Positions 28,093 through 37,741 are shown, counted from the first letter of the stretch. The stretch is DNA of 64,000 nt from Bifidobacterium thermophilum DSM 20210 (GCA_000771265.1 JDUB01000007.1:1-64000); one strand, 5' to 3'. The notes: generated by a model not told the origin, from the letters alone. Translations and numbers: made by a program.

Positions 28093-29091
28093 ATGATCCC
28101 CGTAGCCAAGCAAGTCCATGTCCAGGTACCGGCGACCAGCGCGAATCTGGGTTCCGGATTCGACACCATCGGCCTGGCGCTCAACTATTACGACGAGCTG
28201 ACCTTCACATTGAAGGACGATACCAACGACCATAGCGTCACCGTGCTCATCGACGGCGAGGGGGAAGACACGCTGCCGCGCGACGAAACGAATCTCGTGG
28301 TCTCCACCTTCCGTAAAGCGTGCAACACGCTTGGATTGGAAAGACTCGGTTTCACGCTTGAAGCGCATAATCGCATTCCGCAGGCGCGAGGCATGGGGTC
28401 ATCCGCCGAGGCGATTGTGGCCGGCATCTCCGCCGCCGCGGCATTCGCACAAGAAGGCGACCTCAATCGTGACGCGGTGTTTGAGCTGGCCGCCACCATT
28501 GAAGGTCATCCCGACAACGTTGCCCCGGCAGTGTACGGCGGTTTGACGGTGTCTTGGGATTACCAGACACCGGAAGGCGTCGGCTCCACCCGCGTGCCGG
28601 GCGGTGAGCCGCTCTCCGGCGGATTCCATACCGTGAACTATCCGGTCAGCGAGAACATCCACGCTTCTGTGTTCGTGCCGGACTACGAACTGTCCACTGA
28701 AAAGGCACGTCAGGCGCTGCCCGCATCCGTGCCCTACCGTGACGCGGTGTTCAACGTGTCCCGCGTCGGCCTGCTGCCGGGGGCCATGAATCCTAGTGTG
28801 CTTCACGGCAGCCTTGACGCGAACGCCGTTTTGTTCAGCGCCACCCAGGATCGCCTTCATCAGCCGTACCGCAAGGACCTTATGGCCCCCTCGTGGGAGC
28901 TGATCGAGTCGTTGCGCGACCACGGCTATGCTGCGGCGGTGTCCGGAGCAGGTCCGTGCGTGCTGGTGTTGCATGATGGCGACGCCCGCGCCGACATCGA
29001 ACGGATTGCCGGCGACCAGCTGGCTTCCGGACATTGGCGCGTACTGCATCTGACGGTCAACACCACTGGAGTGACTGTTCGGCGCAGCTAA
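28093..29091 (+). CDS. thrB: Homoserine kinase
   Basis: Phosphorylates homoserine on the way to threonine. The 332-residue GHMP kinase has the opening VPATSANLGSGFDTIGLAL, the ATP loop PQARGMGSSAEAIVAGI and C-terminal VSGAGPCVLVL. The ATG at 28093 is placed six bases after GGAAGG; the ATG at 28087 directly abuts that site. hom lies 144 bases upstream; thrC is not in the window. Confidence 0.95.
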   Translation: MIPVAKQVHVQVPATSANLGSGFDTIGLALNYYDELTFTLKDDTNDHSVTVLIDGEGEDTLPRDETNLVVSTFRKACNTLGLERLGFTLEAHNRIPQARGMGSSAEAIVAGISAAAAFAQEGDLNRDAVFELAATIEGHPDNVAPAVYGGLTVSWDYQTPEGVGSTRVPGGEPLSGGFHTVNYPVSENIHASVFVPDYELSTEKARQALPASVPYRDAVFNVSRVGLLPGAMNPSVLHGSLDANAVLFSATQDRLHQPYRKDLMAPSWELIESLRDHGYAAAVSGAGPCVLVLHDGDARADIERIAGDQLASGHWRVLHLTVNTTGVTVRRS

Positions 29092-29228
29092 TCTGGCACC
29101 GCGCCCAACGCCGTGTCCGGCCTGTCGTGGCATGCACCAGTCACGACGACAGAACGGCGGGATGCGCTTGGGGAATACGTGCACACTTGGAGGCGGCTTC
29201 GGCGCCAATCGAATCGGAGGTATGAACA

Positions 29229-30704
29229 ATGACGATATCGATCATTCTGGCTTCCCAATCCAAGCCCCGACGTGACGTGCTGTACGCCGCCGGGATCTGC
29301 CCGACCATCAAGGTCTCGCATGTTGACGAGCCTGCCGCGTTGGAACAGGCTGCCAGCAAGCTCAGCGTGCCTGTCGAGCGGCTTGATGTCGGCCACCGTG
29401 TCGCTATCCTCGCCCGTGCAAAGGCGAATGCGGTCTACGAAGCGTACCGAGCGGTCGCTGACACGTCAAAGGCGGCAAGAGGCGAGCGCGTAATCGCTTA
29501 CCCGCTTGAAGCCGAAGAGGTGCGCGCGCAACGTCGTGCGGATGAAGAACTCTCCGCTGACGCAACTGAAGCTCCTGCCGCATCAGGATCATCTGACGCG
29601 GGTACGGGACAACCTGCTTCGGTGGTCTCAAGCGCCATCACCCGCGATTTTTCCGGTATCACCCCGCCTACTCGTGTCGAGCCGATTGACACGCCGGTCA
29701 ATGGCAGTGAGGGGTTGAACGGTTCCGGCCCTGGCCCGTTGATTGTCGGTTGTGATTCGATGTTCCTGTTCGATGGTGAATGCTATGGCAAGCCGCATGA
29801 CGAAGCCACGGCGCGGGAACGCCTCCGCCGTATGCGCGGGCGCAGCGGGGAGCTGTGGACCGGTCATTGCGTCATCGATTTCGCCACTGGCCGGGCGGTC
29901 CAGGATGCGAGTCGTGCGGTCGTGTATTTCGGCGATTACACCGATGAGGACATTGAACGCTACATCGCCACCGGCGAGCCACTTGAGGTAGCCGGGTCGT
30001 TCACGTTGGAGGGTTTCGGCGGCGCGTTCATCGACCGGATCGATGGCGACCCGCATGGTGTCATCGGCATCAGCTTGCCGTTGCTGCGTCGTCTCGTCAG
30101 CAAACTTGATATCAGCTGGACAGATCTGTGGAATGTCAAGCCGCACGCCCCGAATCCGGAAGAACTTGACCAACACCCCGGCAGCACCCCGCCTCCGGTG
30201 GAGAACGTGCACCAGCCCGGTGACGGTTGGGTTTCCTGCGCATGCGGACGCCGGCATTGGGGTACGCACGGTGCCGCGGGAATCTTGCTCGCTCGGCGGG
30301 ATGCCGCGGGCGAGGTCACGCATGTGGCCATGCAACATCGCGCCAAGTGGAGCGCGGAAGGCGGCACTTGGGGCATTCCGGGCGGCGCAATCGCCGACAA
30401 TGAAACACCGATCGAGGGGGCGTTGCGCGAGAGCTTCGAAGAAGCGAACATCACTCCGCAAGATATCGAGGTGGTCGGCTCTTACCGCGAGGACCATGGC
30501 CCGTGGGCGTACACCACGGTGTTCGCCTTCGAAAAGCCCGGTCATGAGGTGCATCTGAGGGCGAACGACGATGAAAGCATGGAAATCGCCTGGATCCCGA
30601 TTGGCGAAGTGACCGACCGTAAACTCCTGACCGCGATGCGCACCGACTGGCAGCGCTTCTCAGACCGTTTGCGCATCCTGTCTGTTGCCAATCAAGGCCG
30701 CTGA
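29229..30704 (+). CDS. Fused Maf nucleotide pyrophosphatase and Nudix hydrolase
   Basis: Two house-cleaning nucleotide hydrolases in one 491-residue chain. The Maf part has ILASQSKPRRDVLYAAGI at 6-23 and VGCDSMF with Asp176, but between about 82 and 173 it is interrupted by a low-complexity Ala/Ser/Pro-rich insert. The C-terminal part begins with Cys/His motif CACGRRHWGTHGAAG (about 336-350) and has the Nudix box from 386 (GAIADNETPIEGALRESFEEA; the final Gly is Asn). Maf enzymes remove modified or canonical pyrimidine triphosphates. The start has GGAGG upstream. The gene stands alone between thrB and a convergent transporter. Confidence 0.9.
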   Translation: MTISIILASQSKPRRDVLYAAGICPTIKVSHVDEPAALEQAASKLSVPVERLDVGHRVAILARAKANAVYEAYRAVADTSKAARGERVIAYPLEAEEVRAQRRADEELSADATEAPAASGSSDAGTGQPASVVSSAITRDFSGITPPTRVEPIDTPVNGSEGLNGSGPGPLIVGCDSMFLFDGECYGKPHDEATARERLRRMRGRSGELWTGHCVIDFATGRAVQDASRAVVYFGDYTDEDIERYIATGEPLEVAGSFTLEGFGGAFIDRIDGDPHGVIGISLPLLRRLVSKLDISWTDLWNVKPHAPNPEELDQHPGSTPPPVENVHQPGDGWVSCACGRRHWGTHGAAGILLARRDAAGEVTHVAMQHRAKWSAEGGTWGIPGGAIADNETPIEGALRESFEEANITPQDIEVVGSYREDHGPWAYTTVFAFEKPGHEVHLRANDDESMEIAWIPIGEVTDRKLLTAMRTDWQRFSDRLRILSVANQGR

Positions 30705-30739
30705 CACCCCTTCCGCAAGAACCACCAAGTCACCTTCTG

Positions 30740-30779
30740 CTTCTGCCGACGCTGAGCCGTGTCTGAACGTCGGCAGAAG
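30740..30779. terminator. Bidirectional hairpin between convergent genes
   Basis: CTTCTGCCGACG (30740-30751) pairs perfectly with CGTCGGCAGAAG (30768-30779). It lies between the Maf-Nudix stop and the stop of the opposing transporter gene, so it can end both transcripts, although U-tracts are poor. Confidence 0.65.
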
Positions 30780-30811
30780 GTTGCGGCTCTGCTGGTGCCG
30801 GCCGCGTGCGT

Positions 30812-31756
30812 TCAGGACAGCAGCGCGGCCACGATTGCGATGAAGATCGGGCTGGTCAGCGTACTGAGCAGGATGCCGTCGCGCGCGAAGGTGAGTCCCA
30901 CGTTGTACCGCGCCGCATAGTTGTACACGTTCTGGCCGGTTGGCAGGGCCGCGAGCACCACGCACGCGTACAGGGTCGCGCCGCGGAAGCCCATCACGTA
31001 GTACGACAGCAGGAACGCGATAATTGGCATGACGATATTCTTCAGCACTGCGACTGTGACGGTCGCTGGCACATCGCTCTTGTTCTGCATCGGCTTGGTG
31101 CCATGCAACGACATGCCGAAAGCCATGAGAATCATCGGCACCGCGGATTCGCCGATCATGTTGATTGGGTCGTAGATGAAGTCAGGGATGATGAAATGCC
31201 CGGTTTTCGCGGTGATCGCCGAGACGATGATGCCACCGAGCGACCCGATGAGCAGCGGCTGATGCAACGGCTGCGACAGAATGCGTTTCATGGACACCTC
31301 GCCCTTGGTGGTCACATCCAGCACGGTCAGTGCCACAGGGGTGAAAATCGCTTGCTGCATGACCAGAATCGGAGCGACCAGTGCGGGATTTCCGAGAATG
31401 TATGTGGCGATCGGCAGGCCGATATTGTTCGAGTTGAGGTAGAGCGAGTTGAGCGCGCCGATGGTCGCGTCCGCGGCCTTCATGTGGAAGAACAGCCGGT
31501 TGAGGATCAGGAACACCAGTCCGACCAGCATGGCTGAGAAGAACGCCACGAAAATCGAGGAGTGGAAAATCGCGAAAATCTTCTCTTTGGACAGGATTGC
31601 GAACATCAGGCAGGGGCTGGAAATGAAGAAGCTGAACCTGTTGAGCACCATCTGCGCGTTCGACCCGCCGATCTGCATGCGGGCGGCCACATACCCGACT
31701 GCGATCACGATGCCGATCACGCAGAATCCTTCCATGGCGCTCAGTAAACCTGGCAT
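30812..31756 (-). CDS. AEC family transporter
   Basis: The 314-residue membrane protein has eight to ten hydrophobic helices in two similar halves (PGLLSAMEGFCVIGIVIAVG, SLYLNSNNIGLPIATYIL, PMILMAFGMSL, AALPTGQNVYNYAARY), typical of the auxin efflux carrier family. Bacterial members export or import malate, other organic acids or amino acids; substrate cannot be assigned here. The ATG at 31756 is preceded by GGAGAGGTGGGA on the minus strand, which rules out the 15-residue longer start. Confidence 0.88.
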   Translation of the reverse strand: MPGLLSAMEGFCVIGIVIAVGYVAARMQIGGSNAQMVLNRFSFFISSPCLMFAILSKEKIFAIFHSSIFVAFFSAMLVGLVFLILNRLFFHMKAADATIGALNSLYLNSNNIGLPIATYILGNPALVAPILVMQQAIFTPVALTVLDVTTKGEVSMKRILSQPLHQPLLIGSLGGIIVSAITAKTGHFIIPDFIYDPINMIGESAVPMILMAFGMSLHGTKPMQNKSDVPATVTVAVLKNIVMPIIAFLLSYYVMGFRGATLYACVVLAALPTGQNVYNYAARYNVGLTFARDGILLSTLTSPIFIAIVAALLS

Positions 31757-32142
31757 TCCCACCTCTCCTCGTCTTGATGTTTGTCCTGTCCGATGCTCCA
31801 AGCCTTGCGGCCAGCATGTCCGCTATCCGGACACGGTTGCGATACCGGTTCCGCGTTTCGCATGGTAAGCGTCATCGGCGACGATGGCCTTCTGGCGTGC
31901 GTCTCGACTCCAGTATCCGTCTTTGCGGTGTGGCGCGCGTCCATGGTCTCGTATCACGGGCATCGCCGGCAGGACACCCGTAAACGCACTGAAAAACGGG
32001 AATCTGAGACATTCCGTGCGGGTATCCATGACCTTTGCGATGATGAGACATGACGAAATAGGCGGGTATTGGCGATGGCGTGGGTTGCGAGGCGCGCATG
32101 CCGGTCTTCCCGATTGGCCTTCCCTGATTGACGGAGGATGAT
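31757..32142. other. Intergenic region between divergent AEC and dapE genes
   Basis: No gene is supported. It contains an inverted repeat TGTCCG/CGGACA at 31817-31833 with a five-base spacer, about 60 bases before the transporter start on its upstream side, and the GGAGGA ribosome site of dapE at 32133-32138. Promoters for both genes should be here but I see no strong hexamer pair. Confidence 0.5.
31817..31833. promoter_or_regulatory. Inverted repeat, possible operator
   Basis: TGTCCG (31817-31822) and CGGACA (31828-31833) flank CTATC. The same arms form the centre of the hairpin after metA at 1569-1589. Position upstream of the AEC gene fits an operator; no regulator can be named. Confidence 0.35.
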
Positions 32143-33345
32143 ATGACAATGACGGATAACGGTGGAAACGACAGCGAAACCGAGCGGATGCGTACCGAAA
32201 TCGAGCGGATGTTCACTGATATCATGAACCGGTATTCCGTCAGCGACGACGAAGGCCCGTTGGCTGACGAAGTCGAGGCGTTCCTGTCCCGCCAACCGCA
32301 TCTGACGGTGCGGCGGCATGGCGATACCGTGGTCGCGTCCACGAATCTGGGCCGGGAGCGTCGGGTGGTCCTCGCCGGGCATCTGGACACGGTCCCGGTA
32401 ATCGACAATTTCCCGCCGCGCTGGCTGGAACCGGGCGATCCGCTGATCCGCGAGGACATCGCCGCCGCATACCCTGGCGAACGAGTGATGTGGGGGCGGG
32501 GTGCCACCGATATGAAAGCCTCGGATGCGGTGATGCTGTATCTCGCGGCGAATCTGAAGAATCCGAAATACGATCTCACCTTCGTGTTCTACGACCATGA
32601 AGAAGTCGCGGCGGAGAAGAACGGTTTGCGCAAGGTCGCACAAAGCCATCCTGATTGGATCCAGGGCGATTTCGCGGTGATCGGCGAGCCGACGGATTGC
32701 GGCATCGAAGGCGGCTGCAACGGAACCATCCGTTTCGATGTGATCACGCACGGCGTGGCGGCGCATTCGGCCCGTGCGTGGATGGGCTCGAACGCCATCC
32801 ATAAGGCGGCACCGATCCTCAATACGCTTAACGCGTACGAGCCGCAAGACGTGACCGTGGACGGACTGACATATCGCGAAGGCGTCAACGCAACGCTGAT
32901 TTCCGGCGGCAAAGGCACGAACGTCATCCCCGATGAATGCCGTGTCCATGTCAATTACCGTTTCGCGCCCGACAAGACGATTGCACAGGCGAAGGCGCTA
33001 ATGATGGGCGCGGACGCGGGCGCCGAGCTGGGCAACGGCGAGCATGTGGCGACCGGTGGCATGTTTGCGGGCTTCGGCATCGAGATGAAGGACGAGTCGC
33101 CGAGCGCGCGCCCCGGTATGGACGATCCGCTCGCCGCCTCGCTCGCCGCGTTGGTCAAGGAGCGTACTGGCCGCGATCCGCAGGCGAAGCTTGGGTGGAC
33201 TGATGTCGCACGCTTCGCTCAGCTCGGTGTCCCGGCGGTCAATCTCGGGGCCGGCAGTCCGTTGCTCGCCCACAAGCATGATGAGCAGGTTGCAGCCAGC
33301 GAATTGACGCGTATGGCATCCATCCTGCTGGATTGGCTGGCGTAG
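32143..33345 (+). CDS. dapE: Succinyl-diaminopimelate desuccinylase
   Basis: Zinc amidohydrolase of the M20 family, in the succinylase branch of lysine and peptidoglycan precursor synthesis. The 400-residue protein has GHLDTVP (zinc His and following Asp), GRGATDMKASDAVML (bridging Asp), the catalytic pair in YDHEEVAAEKNGL, IGEPTD and the dimerisation domain VAAHSARAWMGSNAI. Actinobacterial DapE shows just these signatures. The ATG at 32143 follows GGAGGA; the upstream TTG was rejected. Confidence 0.92.
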   Translation: MTMTDNGGNDSETERMRTEIERMFTDIMNRYSVSDDEGPLADEVEAFLSRQPHLTVRRHGDTVVASTNLGRERRVVLAGHLDTVPVIDNFPPRWLEPGDPLIREDIAAAYPGERVMWGRGATDMKASDAVMLYLAANLKNPKYDLTFVFYDHEEVAAEKNGLRKVAQSHPDWIQGDFAVIGEPTDCGIEGGCNGTIRFDVITHGVAAHSARAWMGSNAIHKAAPILNTLNAYEPQDVTVDGLTYREGVNATLISGGKGTNVIPDECRVHVNYRFAPDKTIAQAKALMMGADAGAELGNGEHVATGGMFAGFGIEMKDESPSARPGMDDPLAASLAALVKERTGRDPQAKLGWTDVARFAQLGVPAVNLGAGSPLLAHKHDEQVAASELTRMASILLDWLA

Positions 33346-33772
33346 TCCTCGGTTCCAGCACGAGTTCCGTGCATTCCCTGATTAAGCACCGAGTAGGCAC
33401 CGCGAAATACCTGCACAATCTCGGTGTGTGCTCAGCGCAATCCTGGCGTATTCACGCGTGGCAGGTCATAATCGCCGCAAGCACGAACAATACTGCCGAT
33501 TTTTCGACTTGTGCGCGAGCTTCGCATTTTTTGTGTCATACTTGAGTGTGACGGTTCTGCAACAGCCGTCATGCGTTTGATGGCGTCGATCCCCTCGCAA
33601 TCCGGCTATGGTGGCCAATGCGAGCGCCGGTGTCCGCCGTCGCGCAGCTAGACTTTTGTATGTATTGCCCCGTATGGGCGCGAATGGTGCGCGGCCGCGG
33701 TGAGAGCGCGGTGTGACAACTGTGCGGGGCCGGGAAAAGGCGATATGGCTGCAGCATATCGCGAGGAGCATT
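33346..33772. other. Intergenic region and likely 5' leader of rne
   Basis: No gene is supported. It holds two inverted repeats, GTCATACT/AGTGTGAC around 33536-33552 (imperfect) and TGACGG/CCGTCA at 33549-33571, and a TAGACT hexamer at 33649-33654. RNase E in E. coli controls its own mRNA through a long structured leader; a similar role here is inference. Confidence 0.45.
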
Positions 33773-36727
33773 GTGCCCAGAACAGAAGAACAGGGCTTTA
33801 CGGACGATTCGAATGAATCCCGCGAAGCGCAGCAGCAGACCAACACGACTCCAACATCGGCACAGCATCAGGCGGCTTCGTCTGAGACGTTCTCGGCCCC
33901 GGTTCGCCGGCGTCGCGGAGGCCGTCGTGTCGTGCGTGGCGCAGGGGCCGCAGGCGCGGACCTTGCGCTGAAGGTTGAGGAGCACCCCAAGCCGTTGTTC
34001 GAAGAGCCGGCGATTGATCCGGCTCCCGTGCGCAACACTGCGTCTGCGGACAACGCAACGGAAGATGCTGAAACGGACGGGGAACAGCATGCGCCGCACC
34101 GTGGCCGCCGCCGGATTTCCCGCGCGGCAGGGTCGCAGGGCACCTCAACGAGGTCCCGCCGTCGTACCCGTATCGCTGCCGATGATGAGCCGTCCGCGCA
34201 GCCTGTCGCAGATACTGCCGTTCTGGGCGGCCATGGCGTAGCCGACGCGGAAACTCCGGAGGAGCGTGTCCAGGATGCGCTTGATTCCCTCTCCCACGAG
34301 CATGGGGATGCAGCGCCGTCCGCCACCCGGACGCATCGCCGTTCCAAGCCGATGACATCCCTGCTCTTCCAGGAGCCGGTGCTGCCGTCGCATCAGTCTT
34401 CCGGGGCATCCGTCTCCGACGCCGATGACATGGAATCCGAAGATGATTCCGACCGTCGTGATGCGCGTGATGCGCGTGACGAACGTGACGAGGAACGCGA
34501 ACCTCGCCGCACTCGCCGTAGCCGCTCGCGTCGTGGTCGCGGCCGCGGCGAAGATGATGTGGAACGTGATGACGAACGCTCCAATCAGAGTGCGAATTCG
34601 CGTGACAGCCGTGACAGCAGTGACGAGTCCGCCGCCGACGATCGGGAAGAAGACGAACCTCGTCGCGGCCGACGTTCCCGCCGATTGAATGCACAGGAGC
34701 GTCGTGCTGCCGCCGAGGTCGAACAGATTGAAGAAGACCTCGAATACGACGACATCGCCTATACCCCAATCGCCGAAGTGATGTCCGGCAATCGGAACGC
34801 CGGCGGCTCACACAAGGACGACCATGCCGATGACGATGAGGACGCTCAGGACACCCGCACCCGTCGCCGTCGCCGCCGGTCGTCCCGCGAGGAGTCCGAG
34901 GACGACAACGAGCAGATTCTCGAGGTGCGCCACCGCCACCGTGACGAGGACGAGGATACGACAGTCACCCGTCGCCGTCGTCGCCGTCGTTCAGGCAAGG
35001 GCGTGGAGGAGAGCGAAGAGCCAGTCCGCCGTTCCCGCAAACAGCAATACATCGACGAAATCACCGATGTCGAAGGCTCCACCCGTCTCGAGGCCAAAAA
35101 GCAGCGTCGCCGCGACAACCGTCGTGAGCGCAGCCGCCAGAACCAGATCATGGAGCAGGACTTCCTCGCCCGCCGCGAGCATGTCGACCGGCTCATGGTT
35201 GTGCGCGAACGCGGCCACCATACGCAGATCTCGGTGATCGAGGACAACGTGCTGGTTGAGCATTACGTCTCCGACATCCAGGAGGTCGCCACCGTCGGCA
35301 ACATCTATCTTGGCCGCGTGCAGAACGTGCTGCCGAGCATGGAGGCGGCGTTCGTGAATATCGGCCAGCCGCGTAACGGCGTCTTGTACGCCGGCGAGGT
35401 CAACTGGGACACCACGCGTCTTGAAGGGCAGCCGCGCCGCATCGAGCTCGCCTTCAAGTCAGGCGACCCGGTGCTTGTGCAAGTCACCAAGGACCCGATC
35501 GGTCACAAGGGTGCGCGTCTGACCTCGCAGGTCACGCTCGCAGGCCGTTTCCTTGTCCTCGTACCGTCCGGCGGTATGACGGGCGTCAGCCGCAAGCTGC
35601 CTGACCGTGAGCGTGCTCGCCTGAAGTCCATCGTTTCGAAGATCGCTCCGAAGGATATGGGTGTGATTATCCGTACCGCAGCTGAAGGCGCTTCCGAGGA
35701 GGCCATCGAGAAGGATCTCGAGGCGCTGCGCCGGCAGTGGGACAAGATTTGCGAGAAGCGCGACCTGTATCTGCACGGCAAGCGTCCGAAGCTGCTGCAG
35801 GGCGAGCCGGATGTCGCCATCCGCGTGGTGCGTGATATCTTCAACGACGATTTCTCCCAGATGATCGTCGAGGGCGACCGCGTGTACGAGCGGATCGAGG
35901 AATATCTCGACACGATGGCCCCGGACCTGCGCGACAAGCTGGTCAAGTGGGATCCCGAGGAGCATGGCGGCAAGGACGTGTTCGACAAGTGGCAGATTGA
36001 TTCCCAGCTGCGCAAGGGCATGGAACGTCAGGTCTACTTGCCGTCCGGCGGTTCGATCGTCATCGACCGCACTGAGGCGATGACCACGATCGACGTGAAT
36101 ACCGGCCGGTTCATCGGTAAAGGCAAGAGTCTTGAAGAGACGGTCACCCGGTGCAATCTGGAGGCGTCCGAGGAAATCGCCCGCCAGCTGCGTCTGCGTG
36201 ACATCGGCGGCATGATCATGATCGACTATGTCGATATGGTGATGCCCGCGAACCGTGACTTGGTGCTGCGCCGCTTAGTCGAGTGCCTGGCGCGTGACCG
36301 TACCAAGCATCAGGTCGCTGAGGTCACTTCGCTCGGTTTGGTGCAAATGACGCGCAAGCGCATCGGCCAGGGCTTGGTCGAGGCTTTCTCGGAGGAGTGC
36401 CCGACGTGCAAGGGCCGCGGCTTCATCATCCATGACGAGCCGACGGTCAGTGCCGAGTATGACGATCCGTACGCGATGAAGGGCGGCGATCCGTTCGTCA
36501 AGACGAACAAGCACGGTCACGGCACTCCCGAGGTGCAGGCGCCGAAGGGCTCGAGCCCGGCGGTCAAGGCCAAGCTTGCACAGATCGCCGCGGCGGCGGT
36601 CGCAGCGAATAACGCCGAGAACGCAGAAAACACGGAGCGCGCCGAGCGCAATGCCGCCTCACAGGCTGATGACTCGGCAGACTCGGCAGTCGATGCCGAC
36701 AATACGGACGGTGCCACTGAACGGTGA
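33773..36727 (+). CDS. rne: Ribonuclease E/G with long charged N-terminal arm
   Basis: Single-strand endoribonuclease central to mRNA decay and rRNA/tRNA processing. Of 984 residues, the first 475 or so are low complexity, alternating Arg-rich (RRRRRGG-like) and Asp/Glu-rich blocks such as DDSDRRDARDARDERDE; the catalytic part follows: S1 domain (from about 478), TTIDVNTGRF with Asp774, MIDYVDM with Asp818, and the zinc-link CPTC at 876-879. In E. coli RNase E the disordered arm is C-terminal; actinobacterial enzymes place it before the core. The GTG at 33773 follows AGGAG by four bases. Confidence 0.93.
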   Translation: MPRTEEQGFTDDSNESREAQQQTNTTPTSAQHQAASSETFSAPVRRRRGGRRVVRGAGAAGADLALKVEEHPKPLFEEPAIDPAPVRNTASADNATEDAETDGEQHAPHRGRRRISRAAGSQGTSTRSRRRTRIAADDEPSAQPVADTAVLGGHGVADAETPEERVQDALDSLSHEHGDAAPSATRTHRRSKPMTSLLFQEPVLPSHQSSGASVSDADDMESEDDSDRRDARDARDERDEEREPRRTRRSRSRRGRGRGEDDVERDDERSNQSANSRDSRDSSDESAADDREEDEPRRGRRSRRLNAQERRAAAEVEQIEEDLEYDDIAYTPIAEVMSGNRNAGGSHKDDHADDDEDAQDTRTRRRRRRSSREESEDDNEQILEVRHRHRDEDEDTTVTRRRRRRRSGKGVEESEEPVRRSRKQQYIDEITDVEGSTRLEAKKQRRRDNRRERSRQNQIMEQDFLARREHVDRLMVVRERGHHTQISVIEDNVLVEHYVSDIQEVATVGNIYLGRVQNVLPSMEAAFVNIGQPRNGVLYAGEVNWDTTRLEGQPRRIELAFKSGDPVLVQVTKDPIGHKGARLTSQVTLAGRFLVLVPSGGMTGVSRKLPDRERARLKSIVSKIAPKDMGVIIRTAAEGASEEAIEKDLEALRRQWDKICEKRDLYLHGKRPKLLQGEPDVAIRVVRDIFNDDFSQMIVEGDRVYERIEEYLDTMAPDLRDKLVKWDPEEHGGKDVFDKWQIDSQLRKGMERQVYLPSGGSIVIDRTEAMTTIDVNTGRFIGKGKSLEETVTRCNLEASEEIARQLRLRDIGGMIMIDYVDMVMPANRDLVLRRLVECLARDRTKHQVAEVTSLGLVQMTRKRIGQGLVEAFSEECPTCKGRGFIIHDEPTVSAEYDDPYAMKGGDPFVKTNKHGHGTPEVQAPKGSSPAVKAKLAQIAAAAVAANNAENAENTERAERNAASQADDSADSAVDADNTDGATER

Positions 36728-36733
36728 CTGACG

Positions 36734-36770
36734 GCCTTCGGGCACCGATACGAGACCGGTGTCCGAAGGC
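36734..36770 (+). terminator. Hairpin after rne
   Basis: GCCTTCG (36734-36740) pairs with CGAAGGC (36764-36770), and further pairs (CACCG/CGGTG) extend the stem. It begins seven bases after the rne stop. No T-run follows. Confidence 0.6.
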
Positions 36771-36792
36771 TGACACGCGTTGTTTCATCGAC

Positions 36793-36822
36793 TTGACGGA
36801 TGTACGCGGGTCGGTGTAGTTT
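36793..36822 (+). promoter_or_regulatory. Promoter of rplU-rpmA
   Basis: -35 TTGACG (36793-36798), 18-base spacer and -10 TAGTTT (36817-36822) give a leader of about 65 bases before rplU. It is the best two-box promoter in the window. Confidence 0.6.
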
Positions 36823-36893
36823 TGAGAGTTGGTGTCTGGCCGGAGGCTCGAACGCGCTGGACAGTAAGCTTTCCACAACATAAGGAACGGAAT

Positions 36894-37202
36894 ATGTACG
36901 CGATTGTGAAGGCCGGTGGCCATCAGGAAAAGGTCGAGGTCGGTGACGTCATCCTGGTCAACCGTCTCGATGCAAAGCAGGGCGATACCGTGGAGTTCCC
37001 GGTCGCGCTCGTAGTCGACGGCTCCAAGGTCACCCTTGCCGCCAAGGACCTTGCCAAGGTCTCCGTGAAGGGCGAAGTCGTGAACGACGAAGCCAAGGGC
37101 CCGAAGATCAACATCATGAAGTACAAGAACAAGACTGGCGTGACCCGTCGTAAGGGCCATCGTCAGAAGCTCAGCCTCGTCAAGATCACCGAGATCGCCT
37201 GA
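36894..37202 (+). CDS. rplU: 50S ribosomal protein L21
   Basis: The 102-residue protein binds 23S rRNA in the large subunit. It matches the family from end to end: [32 protein letters not shown] and the C-terminal [32 protein letters not shown] precedes the ATG. It is followed by rpmA and then obg, an order conserved across most bacteria. Confidence 0.97.
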   Translation: MYAIVKAGGHQEKVEVGDVILVNRLDAKQGDTVEFPVALVVDGSKVTLAAKDLAKVSVKGEVVNDEAKGPKINIMKYKNKTGVTRRKGHRQKLSLVKITEIA

Positions 37203-37232
37203 GCGTTCTTGAGGACCGAAAGGAATTAGATC

Positions 37233-37484
37233 ATGGCACATAAGAAGGGCGCTTCCAGCTCACGTAACGGGCGCGATTCGCAGCCTCAATACCTCGGTGT
37301 GAAGAAGTTCGGCGGCGAGTCCGTGCTCGCCGGCAACATCCTCGTCCGTCAGCGCGGCACCAAGTTCCATCCCGGCGAGAACGTCGGCATGGGCAAGGAC
37401 CACACCCTGTTCGCCCTCAAGGACGGCAGCGTGAAGTTCGGTGTCCGTCGTGACCGTAAGGTCGTCGACGTCGTCACCGCCTGA
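37233..37484 (+). CDS. rpmA: 50S ribosomal protein L27
   Basis: An 83-residue protein whose N terminus reaches the peptidyl transferase centre. It starts [20 protein letters not shown] with no processed prepeptide of the Firmicutes kind, and includes [32 protein letters not shown] precedes the start. A terminator follows 15 bases after the stop. Confidence 0.97.
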   Translation: MAHKKGASSSRNGRDSQPQYLGVKKFGGESVLAGNILVRQRGTKFHPGENVGMGKDHTLFALKDGSVKFGVRRDRKVVDVVTA

Positions 37485-37498
37485 CGCATCAATACCTG

Positions 37499-37530
37499 AA
37501 GCCGCGCCCGTTGTCGGACGCGGCTTTTTT
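37499..37530 (+). terminator. Rho-independent terminator after rpmA
   Basis: AAGCCGCG with CCG pairs with CGG and CGCGGCTT across a TTGT loop and is followed by a run of T. It separates rplU-rpmA from obg. Confidence 0.85.
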
Positions 37531-37741
37531 ATTGCCCAGTGTGCTCGCGGCGCGGTTTTCGGGGTGACTTCCGGCGCGGCTTGTGACGCGGCTGTTCCAG
37601 TGTGTCGCGTCGTGACGGTGGTTCCGTATCGCTGCGGGCTCAGTCTTAGGGCGCATCGCGCATGATATCGCGGTATGGCGGTATCGTTGATTATCCATGA
37701 ATTCCCGTCCGTCTTGTGCGTTCACCGGCGGTCGGACGACG

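Noticed and set aside
30806..31537. 243-residue plus-strand frame opposite the AEC transporter
   Set aside because: Asp/His/Arg/Gln-rich shadow of a membrane protein gene; the minus-strand frame has clear helices and a ribosome site.
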